From Lewinellaceae bacterium (GTDB lineage Bacteria; Bacteroidota; Bacteroidia; Chitinophagales; Saprospiraceae), in NCBI GenBank assembly GCA_020636075.1, contig JACJYO010000012.1, positions 62,001-126,000 of the forward strand: DNA of 64,000 bases, in the 5' to 3' direction. Shown here piece after piece: positions 43,791-52,345 of this stretch. The translations under genes were made by a program, and so were the position numbers. Numbering within the stretch: the stretch's first letter is position 1; each line of letters starts with the position of its first letter. The notes under the pieces are model-generated. The model was not told where the DNA came from, did not search any database, and saw only the letters and a program-made list of their open reading frames with translations.

Positions 43791-44065
43791 ATGCAGATTA
43801 GTCAACTGCTTGTGTTAAAAAATTAACAGATCAAATACCCCAAAACTGCCATGTGTTGGCTTAGTGACCATTTGGACGATCTTCCAAATTTTTTCCTGCA
43901 AAAAAGTTAAATCCACTTCGTTTTTTTGACGATCAGTGCAATTATTTCAACTGTTCTAAAATTATATTTTATGAAATAAGTGACTTCAAATGCCTGATTT
44001 CGTCTTTTACAAAACTTTAACACCGCATTTGTTAAATGTTTTTAACGTTTTCTTAACTCCTGCCT

Positions 44066-44073
44066 TATTTTTG
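44066..44073 (+). promoter_or_regulatory. TAnnTTTG -7 element before the GT2 genes
   Basis: TATTTTTG, a perfect match, gives a start of transcription near 44080, before both possible start codons (44106 and 44127) of the first glycosyltransferase gene. Confidence 0.55.
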
Positions 44074-44126
44074 CAATGCTTTAAAGTCAGTACCCCTCGA
44101 CAGCAATGCCGTATGCAGAAAACATG

Positions 44127-44843
44127 AGCGAAAAATTAGTGCCGGTGCGGATTGATGTGTTGATCCCGGCTTATAACGAAGAAGCGGCGCTGCCCCTGGT
44201 ACTGGCGGCCATCCCAAAAGCGTGGGTGCGTCAAGTGATCGTTTGCAACAATGGATCGACAGACCGGACGGCAGAAGTAGCACGGCGGGCAGGCGCCCAA
44301 GTGGTGGACGCCCAACAACGCGGTTACGGAACGGCTTGTCTGGCAGGCATGCGTTACCTGCAAAACCTGCCGGAAAATGAACAGCCGGAAATTGTGGTCT
44401 TTCTCGACGGCGATTACTCCGACTACCCGGAAGAGCTTCCAAACGTGGTGGCTCCAATTTTGAACGACGATAAAGATCTGGTCATCGGATCGCGGTTGCT
44501 TGGCGATATGGAGCCTGGTGCAATGAGTCCGCCCCAACGATTTGGCAATTGGCTGGCACCTTTGCTAATTCGATGGATGTATGGCTACCGGTTTACCGAT
44601 CTGGGTCCATTCCGCGCCATCGGCTGGCAACGGCTGCTGAATCTGAAAATGCAGGATTCCAACTACGGATGGACGGTGGAAATGCAGGTAAAAGCCGTAC
44701 AACAGCGCTTGCGGTGCGCCGAAGTGCCGGTCCGATACCGCAAACGCGGAGGCGGCAAAAGCAAAGTTTCCGGCACAGTGAAAGGTGTGGTGCTCGCCGG
44801 ATGGAAGATTATCAGCTTAATTTTTCTTTTACGATTAAAGTAA
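44127..44843 (+). CDS. GT2 glycosyltransferase, DPM1/DPG-synthase-like
   Basis: 238 residues from the ATG at 44127; an in-frame ATG at 44106 adds seven. The GT-A fold opens with DVLIPAYNEEAALPLVL, then VCNNGSTDRTAEVA, the DXD-type FLDGDYSDYPEELP, and the acceptor-side DLGPFRAIGWQRLL with GWTVEMQVKA. Such enzymes move a sugar from a nucleotide to polyprenyl phosphate. There is only a hint of a C-terminal hydrophobic segment. A second GT2 gene follows after 104 nt. Confidence 0.85.
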   Translation, partial: SEKLVPVRIDVLIPAYNEEAALPLVLAAIPKAWVRQVIVCNNGSTDRTAEVARRAGAQVVDAQQRGYGTACLAGMRYLQNLPENEQPEIVVFLDGDYSDYPEELPNVVAPILNDDKDLVIGSRLLGDMEPGAMSPPQRFGNWLAPLLIRWMYGYRFTDLGPFRAIGWQRLLNLKMQDSNYGWTVEMQVKAVQQRLRCAEVPVRYRKRGGGKSKVSGTVKGVVLAGWKIISLIFLLRLK

Positions 44844-44947
44844 CCATAGAAATACCCTGAATTCCTAAACCACAAACTCCAGATAGTCCGCCTTCGCCCA
44901 GGCTTCGGCGGACAGGCAAAAAATTAACTCGCAACTCAATTTTAACT

Positions 44948-46492
44948 ATGTTCGGTCTTCAATCATTTTTCGAAGCACTTCAGTATCAGGCTTTTGTCGA
45001 TTTTGGCTACCTGATGCTCCTATTTTACTTTGTTGCTATGAGCGGTGTAACGATTTACGCACTCATTCAGTTTCACCTGCTTTTTTTGTACAAAAAACAC
45101 CACAAAGACAACCCGAATATCGAGTATAAGCAATTTGAAGTTGCCGATTCAAATATTCCTTTTGTGACCGTGCAATTGCCCATGTACAATGAGATGTACG
45201 TGGCCGAACGCATCATTGATTACGTGGCTGCACAGGAATACCCGAAAGACAAATTTGAAATTCACGTCCTCGACGATTCTACCGACGACACCGTGGGCAT
45301 CGTTGCTGCCAAAGTGGCCGAACTCAAGGCCCAGGGTTTTAATATTGAGCATATCCACCGGGTAAACCGCCAAGGCTATAAAGCCGGCGCGTTGCAGGAG
45401 GCCATGCCAAAAGCCAACGGCGATTTTATCGCCATTTTTGACGCCGACTTTACGCCGCGTCCCGATTTTCTGCGCACCACCATGGCCTACTTCGAAGATC
45501 CGAAGATCGCTATCGTACAAACACGCTGGGAGCACATCAATGCCGATTACAGCATGCTGACCCGGCTGCAGGCACTTCAGCTCAATGTACACTTCACCGT
45601 TGAGCAAGCCGGCCGTTCTTACGGTAACCTGCTGCTCCAATTCAACGGCACAGCCGGTGTTTGGCGCAAAAAAGTGATCAACGAAGCCGGGGGCTGGCAG
45701 AGCGATACGCTCACGGAAGACCTTGACCTCAGCTTCCGCGCCCAGATCATGGGTTACAAAATCCAGTACCTGGAAAAACTGGGCAGTCCGGCTGAATTGC
45801 CGGTAGACATGAACGCCCTGAAGGGACAGCAGTTCCGCTGGAACAAAGGCGGCGCGCAAAACGCCCGCAAATTGCTGAAACTCGTTTGGTCGACTGACAA
45901 ACTCAACCGTATCCAAAAAATGCACGCCATTAGCCAATTGATGGCCTACGGCGTATTCCTGTGGGTATTTATCGCAGCGGTGAGCAGCATTCCGCTCTCG
46001 TTTGCTTTCCAGGAATTGGGCATTTCCACGCACTTCCTGTCATTTTCGGTCGTTGGGCTTTTTGCCGTAGCGGCAATCTCCTACACCGCAAACATCACCG
46101 CAGCGCTGAACCGCAACCAGGCGCCGTCGTTCTGGGAAAAAGTGCGCTTTTTCGGACTGTTCCTCTCCTTCCTGCCGATGTCGATGGGCTTGTCGTTGTA
46201 CAATGCAATCGCTGTTGTGGAAGGCCTGCGTGGTAAGGTTTCCGCCTTTGTGCGCACGCCGAAATACGGTATCACCGAGCGGAAAAAAAGCGCGCTGCTG
46301 AACGCCGGTTATATGGCCCGGAAAATTTCATGGGTAACGTATGGCGAAGGTTTCATGGCGCTGATCTTTTTCGCCGCTGTGATCGTAGGCCTGAAAACCG
46401 GCAACTATGCGTTCGTACTGTTCCACTCGATGCTGGCTTTTGGCTTTGCGACGATTTGCTACTACTCGATTAAGCACTTGCGGTTTCAGTAA
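44948..46492 (+). CDS. Membrane GT2 glycosyltransferase, cellulose-synthase-like
   Basis: 514 residues. An N-terminal membrane helix (about 18-45) precedes the catalytic domain with the processive D,D,D,QXXRW set: VLDDSTDDTVG, IFDADFTPRPDF, TEDLDLSFRAQ and QQFRWNKGG. Four or so further helices (about 335-510) make the channel half. Closest in layout to beta-mannan/cellulose synthase-type CESA_CaSu_A2 enzymes. It likely polymerises or exports a cell-surface polysaccharide. It is followed by a strong terminator. Confidence 0.88.
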   Translation: MFGLQSFFEALQYQAFVDFGYLMLLFYFVAMSGVTIYALIQFHLLFLYKKHHKDNPNIEYKQFEVADSNIPFVTVQLPMYNEMYVAERIIDYVAAQEYPKDKFEIHVLDDSTDDTVGIVAAKVAELKAQGFNIEHIHRVNRQGYKAGALQEAMPKANGDFIAIFDADFTPRPDFLRTTMAYFEDPKIAIVQTRWEHINADYSMLTRLQALQLNVHFTVEQAGRSYGNLLLQFNGTAGVWRKKVINEAGGWQSDTLTEDLDLSFRAQIMGYKIQYLEKLGSPAELPVDMNALKGQQFRWNKGGAQNARKLLKLVWSTDKLNRIQKMHAISQLMAYGVFLWVFIAAVSSIPLSFAFQELGISTHFLSFSVVGLFAVAAISYTANITAALNRNQAPSFWEKVRFFGLFLSFLPMSMGLSLYNAIAVVEGLRGKVSAFVRTPKYGITERKKSALLNAGYMARKISWVTYGEGFMALIFFAAVIVGLKTGNYAFVLFHSMLAFGFATICYYSIKHLRFQ

Positions 46493-46533
46493 ACTTTTGA
46501 GGTTGATTAATTGAGGGTTTAATAGTTGATTTG

Positions 46534-46570
46534 AAAATGCCCCGCGTTGATTGGCAGCGCGGGGCATTTT
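46534..46570 (+). terminator. Hairpin terminator after the cellulose-synthase-like gene
   Basis: 13-bp perfect stem AAAATGCCCCGCG (46534-46546) and complement (46558-46570) with an 11-nt loop. The A-run and T-run on the two sides make it usable in both directions. It lies 41 nt after the stop. Confidence 0.8.
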
Positions 46571-46599
46571 GCTTGTATGATGGATATTCTTGTTTGCCC

Positions 46600-46759
46600 T
46601 TGCAACCTGTTCGACAATACCGGACGTCTAATGCAAACCATCCCTGTTCCTGCAACCGACCAACCGGTTTTCATACCAGTTGCCAATTTGCCCAATGGTC
46701 TGTACTTCCTGCAACAGGGAGCGTCCGTAGAAAAAATCATGGTCCAACATGACCGTTAA
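46600..46759 (+). pseudogene. Remnant of a T9SS sorting domain
   Basis: The frame open from 46547 encodes LFDNTGRLMQTIPVP, FIPVANLPNGLYFLQQG and EKIMVQ, the last two thirds of a T9SS type A sorting domain, with a proper stop. Upstream the frame runs into the terminator and has no signal peptide or cargo. It is probably the 3' scar of a lost secreted-protein gene. The surrounding 46493-46895 gap has nothing else I can support. Confidence 0.45.
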
Positions 46760-46895
46760 TGTTTTTTTGCAATGCTATTAGCCCTAATTTTAGGCCTGTT
46801 TTTGAACGGTAAACCAGCACAACTGTTTACAAAAAACAGAGCATTTAAAACCGTTTTTCCGAAGCCATACTGCGAATAACAATCCTGTGCCAACC

Positions 46896-47642
46896 ATGAA
46901 ACATCTCGTCCTCAGTCTCCTGACCATACTCCTGCTCGGTGCTTGCGCCACCAGCTACTACTACCAACCAGCCGTCACCCAGCCCGGCCAAACCGAAGCC
47001 GTATACACCCGCGGCTTGCCCGGTTTGCGCTCCCAGCAGTACGGCGCCGACCTCACCGCCGGTCTGAGTGCAAAGGGTGAAAACGACCTTAGCCTGCAGG
47101 TGTACATTTACAACGACAGCGATTCGGCTTACACGTTCTACCCCGAAGATATTCGCGTAAGCGGCTACGACGCTTTCGGCCAGATGCAGCCTCTGCGCGT
47201 GTTTGAAGCATCGGAATACGTCAAGTGGAAACGCAACCGCGACATCCTGATCGGAACGGCCATTGTGGTCGGTACCGTGGCGCTGATCCTGATTATCAAT
47301 GAGGCCACTAAGGACAACCACAAATCGAAAGGCAAAAACAATTCCGGCGATGTACCCTACTGGGCCAATAATTATTACTACAACCCCGTGGGCTGGATCG
47401 ACTTTTCGTTCAATATGGCCTACGTGATCGGTGCAGCATCCGCCACGCCGCCACCGCAATCCGAGCCATACATACCTGAAAACGGCCTGCTTCGCACCCA
47501 CACGATCTATCCGGGAGAAGCCATCCAGGGCATTGTGAAAGTGCGCGGGAAATCGCCGTTTCTGAACAAAATCCTGGTGGAAGTGCCGGTAAACGGCGCC
47601 TACCACAAGTTTTCGTTTGAAAACAAAAAGATAGCGCGGTAA
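46896..47642 (+). CDS. Lipoprotein of unknown function
   Basis: 248 residues from the ATG at 46896; the in-frame ATG at 46887 adds three. A lipoprotein signal (MKHLVLSLLTILLLGAC) is followed by a beta-rich domain about 40-115 (DLSLQVYIYNDSDSAYTFYP). A hydrophobic segment about 118-138 (ILIGTAIVVGTVALILII) looks like a membrane helix, and a C-terminal beta segment (IVKVRGKSPFLNKILVEVPV) ends the protein. No named family is recognised. Confidence 0.7.
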   Translation: MKHLVLSLLTILLLGACATSYYYQPAVTQPGQTEAVYTRGLPGLRSQQYGADLTAGLSAKGENDLSLQVYIYNDSDSAYTFYPEDIRVSGYDAFGQMQPLRVFEASEYVKWKRNRDILIGTAIVVGTVALILIINEATKDNHKSKGKNNSGDVPYWANNYYYNPVGWIDFSFNMAYVIGAASATPPPQSEPYIPENGLLRTHTIYPGEAIQGIVKVRGKSPFLNKILVEVPVNGAYHKFSFENKKIAR

Positions 47643-47704
47643 GCACGCACCCTACCCGAAATCAAACTGCTCAGTCCACCGATTTGTCGGTGGGAAAATA
47701 AAAA

Positions 47705-48343
47705 TTGAGTCCAATCAAAAAGTGGGTTTGCTCCGGCGCTTTTATTGCGCTGACATTTTACCTGGGCTACGTTGTCGAGCGTCCCGACTTTCCTGCTTTT
47801 ATCACAACCTACGGCCTGTTTTTCGCGCTGTATACCTGGCTGATCACCCGGCCCAACTGGTCGCAGGCCGACCGGCGCTGGTGGATCGGTTTGGGAATTG
47901 GGCTTCGGGTATTGCTGTTGTTCAGCATCCCCAATCTTTCCGACGATTTTTACCGTTTTTTATGGGACGGCCGGCTGTCGGCGCAAGGGATCCACCCGTT
48001 TGCACATACGCCGGCGTATTTTATTGAAAACCAAATTGCGCTTACCGGGATTACTCCCGAGTTGTTTGCCAATCTCAACTCCCCGGCATATTACACCGTT
48101 TATCCACCGGTTTGTCAGGCAGTATTTTGGATGGCGGCGAAACTGTATCCGGAAAGCCTGACAGGCGGGGTATTTGTGCTGAAACTGTTTTTGTTTTTTT
48201 GCGAGTTGGGGGTGTTGTGGGCACTAACCACCAACTTCAGCAATTCGGGAGGGTGTAACCTTTTCCAATTTCAAATTTCAAATCAAATAGAGCGCTTTGT
48301 GAACATCCTTTTATTTGAAATTGGAAATTGGAAAAGGGTTTAG
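47705..48343 (+). CDS. Mannosyltransferase-like membrane protein, N-terminal part (broken gene)
   Basis: 212 residues from a TTG at 47705; no better start is visible. Several membrane helices and the loop LSDDFYRFLWDGRLSAQGIHPF, with the Asp-rich first-loop motif of GT-C enzymes, mark it as a polyprenol-phosphate-mannose-dependent mannosyltransferase relative. The true sequence ends near VLWALTTNFS (about residue 180). The rest is translated from AATTTCAAATTTCAAAT repeats and stops at 48343. The other half of the gene resumes in another frame at about 48575. Confidence 0.7.
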   Translation: MSPIKKWVCSGAFIALTFYLGYVVERPDFPAFITTYGLFFALYTWLITRPNWSQADRRWWIGLGIGLRVLLLFSIPNLSDDFYRFLWDGRLSAQGIHPFAHTPAYFIENQIALTGITPELFANLNSPAYYTVYPPVCQAVFWMAAKLYPESLTGGVFVLKLFLFFCELGVLWALTTNFSNSGGCNLFQFQISNQIERFVNILLFEIGNWKRV

Positions 48344-48560
48344 CCTCTGGTTTCTTAAGTTGATGGCTATGCCCCATCCCTCTCCGCCGCGGCGGGAGGG
48401 GCTCGCCCTCAATTCTACTTCAAATTTCAAATTTGACTTAAAACGAGTGTTTCGAATACCCGAGCGGCCTCTGGATTTGAAATTTGAAAAGAAAAATTTG
48501 AAATTGGAAAAGGGGACAACCAGCGGGGTCAGAAAATTTCCAACGCCGCCTAAAGGGAAT
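48250..48560. repeat. Composite repeat insertion inside a glycosyltransferase gene
   Basis: It holds an inverted pair of TTTGAAATTGGAAATTGGAA words (48264-48290 against 48311-48340), a half-copy of the GC-rich CCGCCGCGGCGGGAGGGGCT element (48370-48415), then TTCAAATTTCAAATTTG and GAAATTTGAAAAGAAAAATT words to 48515. This separates two halves of one gene and changes the frame. The words are shared with 12530, 25748, 34613 and 52555. Confidence 0.8.
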
Positions 48561-49343
48561 GGGGTTAACCCCGCCGTCCTCTACGCACTCAATCCTCTTA
48601 TCCTCCTGGAAATAACCGGCAATGCCCATTTTGAAGGCGCCATGCTGTGCTTTTTACTCGCCGGCATCCTGTTTTTACAAAAAAACCGACTTGTGCCGGC
48701 AGCCGGTTTTTGGGCTTTGGCGGTAGCCAGCAAGCTGGTGCCTTTGCTGTTTTTGCCGATAGTTTGGGTGCATTTAGGCTTTCGGAAAGGGCTGCGCTTT
48801 TTGTTGTTTTTTGCCGGTTTTACGGCGGTTTTATTTGCACCGCTTTTCAATCTGGAGATCCTGGAAAACATGGCTGGTAGCCTGAATTTATATTTCCAGC
48901 AATTCGCATTTAATGCCAGTGGATATTACTTTTTGAAGGCAATCGGAAAGGCACTGGCCGATCCGTCACTGGATGTGGGGCGCACATTGGGGCCAATCCT
49001 GGGTATTGCCGTGTTTTTTGGGGTATGGGCGCTGGCTTTTTTTACTCGTCCTACGACTTCGAGTCGTAGGACGAGTACGGCGCTGCTGTTTGCCTCAACC
49101 CTCTACCTCGTACTTGCCACCACGGTGCATCCCTGGTATATCGCTCTACCCTTCGGCTTGGGTTTATTAACTACCTGGCGTTACCCAATTGTTTGGACCG
49201 GGGTGGCTATGTTGTCTTACAGCCACTACGCAGATGGTGGGTTTAAGGAAAATTTTGGGCTGATCGCGCTGGAATATTTGGTGCTATTGGTTTTTGCTAC
49301 CTGGGAGTTCATGCGCACGCCTGTAGCGCAAGCGGTAGAATAG
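48315..49343 (+). CDS. Mannosyltransferase-like membrane protein, C-terminal part (broken gene)
   Basis: The frame opens within the repeat at a TTG (48315), but the family sequence begins only near 48575 (AVLYALNPLILLEITGNAHFEG). It then continues through five or six helices with SKLVPLLFLPIVWVHLGF and the C-terminal HPWYIALPFGLGL. The first 85 or so residues come from repeats. A second, in-frame hairpin at 49044-49076 adds TRPTTSSRRTSTA between two helices. The last 60 nt overlap the convergent gene at 49284. Probably inactive unless the halves associate. Confidence 0.65.
   Translation: MKLEIGKGFSLWFLKLMAMPHPSPPRREGLALNSTSNFKFDLKRVFRIPERPLDLKFEKKNLKLEKGTTSGVRKFPTPPKGNGVNPAVLYALNPLILLEITGNAHFEGAMLCFLLAGILFLQKNRLVPAAGFWALAVASKLVPLLFLPIVWVHLGFRKGLRFLLFFAGFTAVLFAPLFNLEILENMAGSLNLYFQQFAFNASGYYFLKAIGKALADPSLDVGRTLGPILGIAVFFGVWALAFFTRPTTSSRRTSTALLFASTLYLVLATTVHPWYIALPFGLGLLTTWRYPIVWTGVAMLSYSHYADGGFKENFGLIALEYLVLLVFATWEFMRTPVAQAVE
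49044..49076. repeat. Perfect GACT-TCG-AGTC hairpin inside a CDS
   Basis: 15-bp perfect stem ACTCGTCCTACGACT with a 3-nt TCG loop, total 33 nt, so the reading frame is kept. It has the same centre as the hairpins at 280, 15277 and 18632. Confidence 0.9.
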
Positions 49344-49844
49344 CGCAAAAGCAGCTACCAAACCTAGACCCAGCCAATAACGCCAATCTGAGAAACCATC
49401 TGTGAACAACAAAATCGCGCCAAACGCTACGCCGCCAATTACCGACCTCGAAAGATTCAGCCAATTGGGTACCGGACGGTAAATACTGGCTGCAGCTTCC
49501 TTTTCCAAGCGGGCAAGTTCAAGCATTTCGATTTTTCCCGATTCTATTGCTCGTTGCATTTCTGCCATCAAAAGATCGACGTAGCGCGATTCCCAGGCTT
49601 TGTAACCTGCAAGGTCAACTGCCTGATACGTATACTGAATGTGGTTGTCTGAAAGTGATAAAATGAGCTCATGTTGAACGGCAGCCGGAGACTCCTCATA
49701 GCGAAGTTCAGGATAGTTTTTAAACCGGAGCGGGCCTTTCGACTCCAGTTCATAATATGTATTTGACAATAAAAATTGCCGGAGGCGACTCAGGATGGTC
49801 TCCTCCGGCAAGTTGGCGGGAATTTGAATTTTTAGGTGGGTCAT
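49284..49844 (-). CDS. Unknown protein with C-terminal membrane helix pair
   Basis: 186 residues. The first 120 are soluble and mixed alpha/beta (MTHLKIQIPANLPEETILSR, LRYEESPAAVQHELILSLSD). Two membrane helices lie at about 134-150 and 154-170 (SRSVIGGVAFGAILLFTDG, YWLGLGLVAAFALFYRL), followed by a basic tail. No family recognised. Its 3' end overlaps the convergent glycosyltransferase fragment by 60 nt. Confidence 0.65.
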   Translation of the reverse strand: MTHLKIQIPANLPEETILSRLRQFLLSNTYYELESKGPLRFKNYPELRYEESPAAVQHELILSLSDNHIQYTYQAVDLAGYKAWESRYVDLLMAEMQRAIESGKIEMLELARLEKEAAASIYRPVPNWLNLSRSVIGGVAFGAILLFTDGFSDWRYWLGLGLVAAFALFYRLRYRRAHELPGSKNQ

Positions 49845-49929
49845 ATTTATACAGGTTTAGGTTTGCTTAAATTTAAACATAGGCAAAAATTTGCATTTGC
49901 TGCACCTGATGAATAGTTGCTTGTTTTTT

Positions 49930-49950
49930 ACGCGAACTACCAGTTCGCGT
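49930..49950. repeat. ACGCGAACT-ACC-AGTTCGCGT hairpin at a stop codon
   Basis: 9-bp stem and 3-nt loop; the right edge overlaps the TAA stop (49950-49952) of the minus-strand gene. Same word family as 34555-34573. Confidence 0.8.
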
Positions 49951-50480
49951 TACTTGGAACTTTCCCCGACAAAATAATCTTCCCGGTTTTTAAACAGGAT
50001 ATTGAACGTCGTCATGCTCCCGTAGCAGCGGGTGATGTATTGCTGGAGGTTGATCTTGTCTTCGTCGTCGAGTTTGTTGCTGGCGTTGATCTGTTGCTCC
50101 AGCACGCGCAGGCGGTCGCGCATCATCACAATTTTGTGAAAAAAGGCCTCAATAGGCACCTCCTTGGGCTTGACGCTGCCGTCGCCTGAGTCGATGATGA
50201 GTTTGCCTTTCATCCAACGATCGCCAAGAGGTACCTTTTCCAAACTCACCCCCGCCCAACTGCGCAGAATACGCACCAGCGCCTGTTCGGCTTCGGAAAA
50301 TGAAACCGCCTCTTCTTCGGGGATGGCTTCCACCACGTCCCAGGCGGAGTATTCCTTGCCGACCATTTTCAGGCCGAATTGAATAAAACAAACTTCATAG
50401 GCCGCTACATGCAGCCGAACGATTACCCCGTCGCCGAAAGCCGGGTGTTTAACACGGGAACCAATACCGAGAACGTCCAT
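49950..50480 (-). CDS. Conserved-looking protein with N-terminal SH3-like segment, function unknown
   Basis: 176 residues. The opening LGIGSRVKHPAFGDGVIVRL resembles the small barrel (SH3/tudor-like) found at the ends of UvrD-type helicases and in CarD-like proteins. A helical region follows (FHKIVMMRDRLRVLEQQINAS) and ends in a short beta part. No signal peptide, so cytosolic. The SH3 reading is pattern recognition only. Confidence 0.65.
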   Translation of the reverse strand: MDVLGIGSRVKHPAFGDGVIVRLHVAAYEVCFIQFGLKMVGKEYSAWDVVEAIPEEEAVSFSEAEQALVRILRSWAGVSLEKVPLGDRWMKGKLIIDSGDGSVKPKEVPIEAFFHKIVMMRDRLRVLEQQINASNKLDDEDKINLQQYITRCYGSMTTFNILFKNREDYFVGESSK

Positions 50481-50504
50481 GATTATAGTTTTTTATGTTG
50501 AGTT

Positions 50505-51461
50505 TTATGTTTTTGAGGGATTGGCCCAGTAGGGTTCGGCCCAGCGCACAATTCCATAGATCAATACGACTGAAACGGCAGCGGCCATCCAGGGCATGTC
50601 GATATCCTGCTCCAGGTCTATGGTCGAAAGGTCCTGGTTGTACAGGTATTGCCCGACCACCTGGAAGGCATTATTGACAAAATGCGCCCCCACGGGCACC
50701 CATATATTTTGCGAGCGCCAGTACAACCAGCCGAGTACCACGCCTAGCAGCATACGCGGCAAAAAACCTTCAAACTGGAAATGGATAAAGCTGAATACGG
50801 CGGCGCCAAGCAAAATAGCCGCCCATGGGCGCATACGCCGCATTAATTGTTGCTGAACGATGCCCCGAAAAACCAGTTCTTCACCCAGAGCCGGAAGCAA
50901 GGCGATGAGCAGCAGATTCGCCAGCAACTCGAGCACATTGTCCATCTGCAGCAGGCCTTTGATCGATTCGTTCGTCTGATCCTCGAGCGCGCGAAGTGCA
51001 TCGGGCAAGGGTAGAGCCTGATTGATATTGTAGGTATACAGCACCAATGGTATTGCGACCAACATGAGTAAAATCCCAAGCATAAAGGGTCGGATATCCG
51101 GCAACTGTACTGCTTTCAAGTAACTAAACACGCGTTTGGCTGGCGGGTAAAAAAAATACAGTACGACCCAACCTGCGAGTAAAAATGTGGAAACATGGCT
51201 AATGGCCAACAATAACCGGGTCTGCCAGCGCTCGGCAGGTGGCGCGTCGGCAGCCAGGGCGCCGGTCAGTACAGTCGGGTCCCAACCGGCCATCAACACG
51301 ATCAGTTGGAACAAGAGCCCTCCAAGTATGGCAAAAAGCAGACTGGCGCCTAAAAGGCCCAGCAGCACCAGGCGTACCTGGGGCTCCGGTTGCTGATAAA
51401 CAAAACCTTCCGGGTCAGGCGCATCCTGCCCTGCGCGGTGATCCATCCCGCTTTCTTCCAT
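50505..51461 (-). CDS. CPBP-family intramembrane glutamic endopeptidase
   Basis: The frame is open from 51500; the ATG at 51461 is taken because the residues before it are basic and unlike the family. 318 residues with about eight membrane helices. The active-site motifs of CPBP/Rce1-like proteases are in order: GEELVFRGIVQQQLMRR (EEXXXR), FSFIHFQFEGF (FXXXH) and GAHFVNNAFQ (HXXXN). Substrate unknown. It is divergent from pdxJ. Confidence 0.88.
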   Translation of the reverse strand: MEESGMDHRAGQDAPDPEGFVYQQPEPQVRLVLLGLLGASLLFAILGGLLFQLIVLMAGWDPTVLTGALAADAPPAERWQTRLLLAISHVSTFLLAGWVVLYFFYPPAKRVFSYLKAVQLPDIRPFMLGILLMLVAIPLVLYTYNINQALPLPDALRALEDQTNESIKGLLQMDNVLELLANLLLIALLPALGEELVFRGIVQQQLMRRMRPWAAILLGAAVFSFIHFQFEGFLPRMLLGVVLGWLYWRSQNIWVPVGAHFVNNAFQVVGQYLYNQDLSTIDLEQDIDMPWMAAAVSVVLIYGIVRWAEPYWANPSKT

Positions 51462-51469
51462 AGATCGTT

Positions 51470-51477
51470 TATTTTTG
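51470..51477 (+). promoter_or_regulatory. TAnnTTTG -7 element of pdxJ
   Basis: TATTTTTG, a perfect match, would start transcription near 51484, about 55 nt before the ATG at 51540. It excludes the longer frame that opens at 51390. The leader includes AATATCATAATATCCCAATA, a repeat word. Confidence 0.5.
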
Positions 51478-51539
51478 CGCCAAAAATAACGGAAGCCCAC
51501 CGCTTATCCCAATATCATAATATCCCAATAGCACAACAT

Positions 51540-52256
51540 ATGACCAGATTATCCGTAAACATCAACAAAGTAGCCCTGTTGCGCAATGCCCGCGGCGGCA
51601 ACCTGCCCAACCTCGTTCAGGTTGCGGAAGACTGCGAAGCGTTTGGCGCTGAAGGCATAACCGTACACCCCCGCCCCGATCAGCGCCATGTCCGATTTGA
51701 CGACATCCCGGCATTAAAGGAGGTGGTAACCACGGAGTTTAATATTGAGGGCAACCCCACCCCGGAGTTTTTGGAACTGGTGTTGGCTAATGTGCCGGAC
51801 CAGTGCACCCTGGTACCCGACGCAACAGACCAGCTTACCAGCGATCATGGTTGGGACACCTTGAAACATGCCGGTTTTTTACAGGAAATAATAGCAGCGT
51901 TACATGTGAAACGCATCCGGGTATCGCTATTTGTTGATCCCGATCCCCGTATGGTGGAAGGCGCAAAAGCCGTTGGGGCCGACCGGGTAGAGTTGTACAC
52001 CGGCCCTTTTGCCCATGATTTTATGAGCGACCCGGCAAAAGCCATGGCGCCATACACTGCAGCAGCCGAAAAAGCTGCGGAAATTGGTGTCGGTTTAAAT
52101 GCCGGGCACGACCTCAATCTGGACAACCTCCAATATTTCCGGGAACACTGCCCGGGCTTGCTGGAAGTTAGTATCGGCCATGCGCTGATTTCCGATGCGT
52201 TGTACTATGGCCTGTCGAATACCATCCGGATGTACTTGCGGCAATTGCAAGGGTAA
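51540..52256 (+). CDS. pdxJ: Pyridoxine 5'-phosphate synthase
   Basis: 238 residues from the ATG at 51540, the family start (MTRLSVNINKVALLRNARGG). PdxJ condenses 3-amino-2-oxopropyl phosphate with deoxyxylulose phosphate to make pyridoxine phosphate. The TIM barrel shows GITVHPRPDQRHVRFDD, FNIEGNPTPEFLEL, TLVPDATDQLTSDHGWD, VGADRVELYTGPFA, VGLNAGHDLNLDNL and EVSIGHALISDALYYGL, with the active-site His and Glu residues in place. Confidence 0.96.
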   Translation: MTRLSVNINKVALLRNARGGNLPNLVQVAEDCEAFGAEGITVHPRPDQRHVRFDDIPALKEVVTTEFNIEGNPTPEFLELVLANVPDQCTLVPDATDQLTSDHGWDTLKHAGFLQEIIAALHVKRIRVSLFVDPDPRMVEGAKAVGADRVELYTGPFAHDFMSDPAKAMAPYTAAAEKAAEIGVGLNAGHDLNLDNLQYFREHCPGLLEVSIGHALISDALYYGLSNTIRMYLRQLQG

Positions 52257-52345
52257 AGCCCAATTAGAAGCACCCTAAACATCTAAAAATTAGGATTTTA
52301 TAAAATGGCCAAATGTACATTTTTTACAGGGCGGCTATTTTTTGT

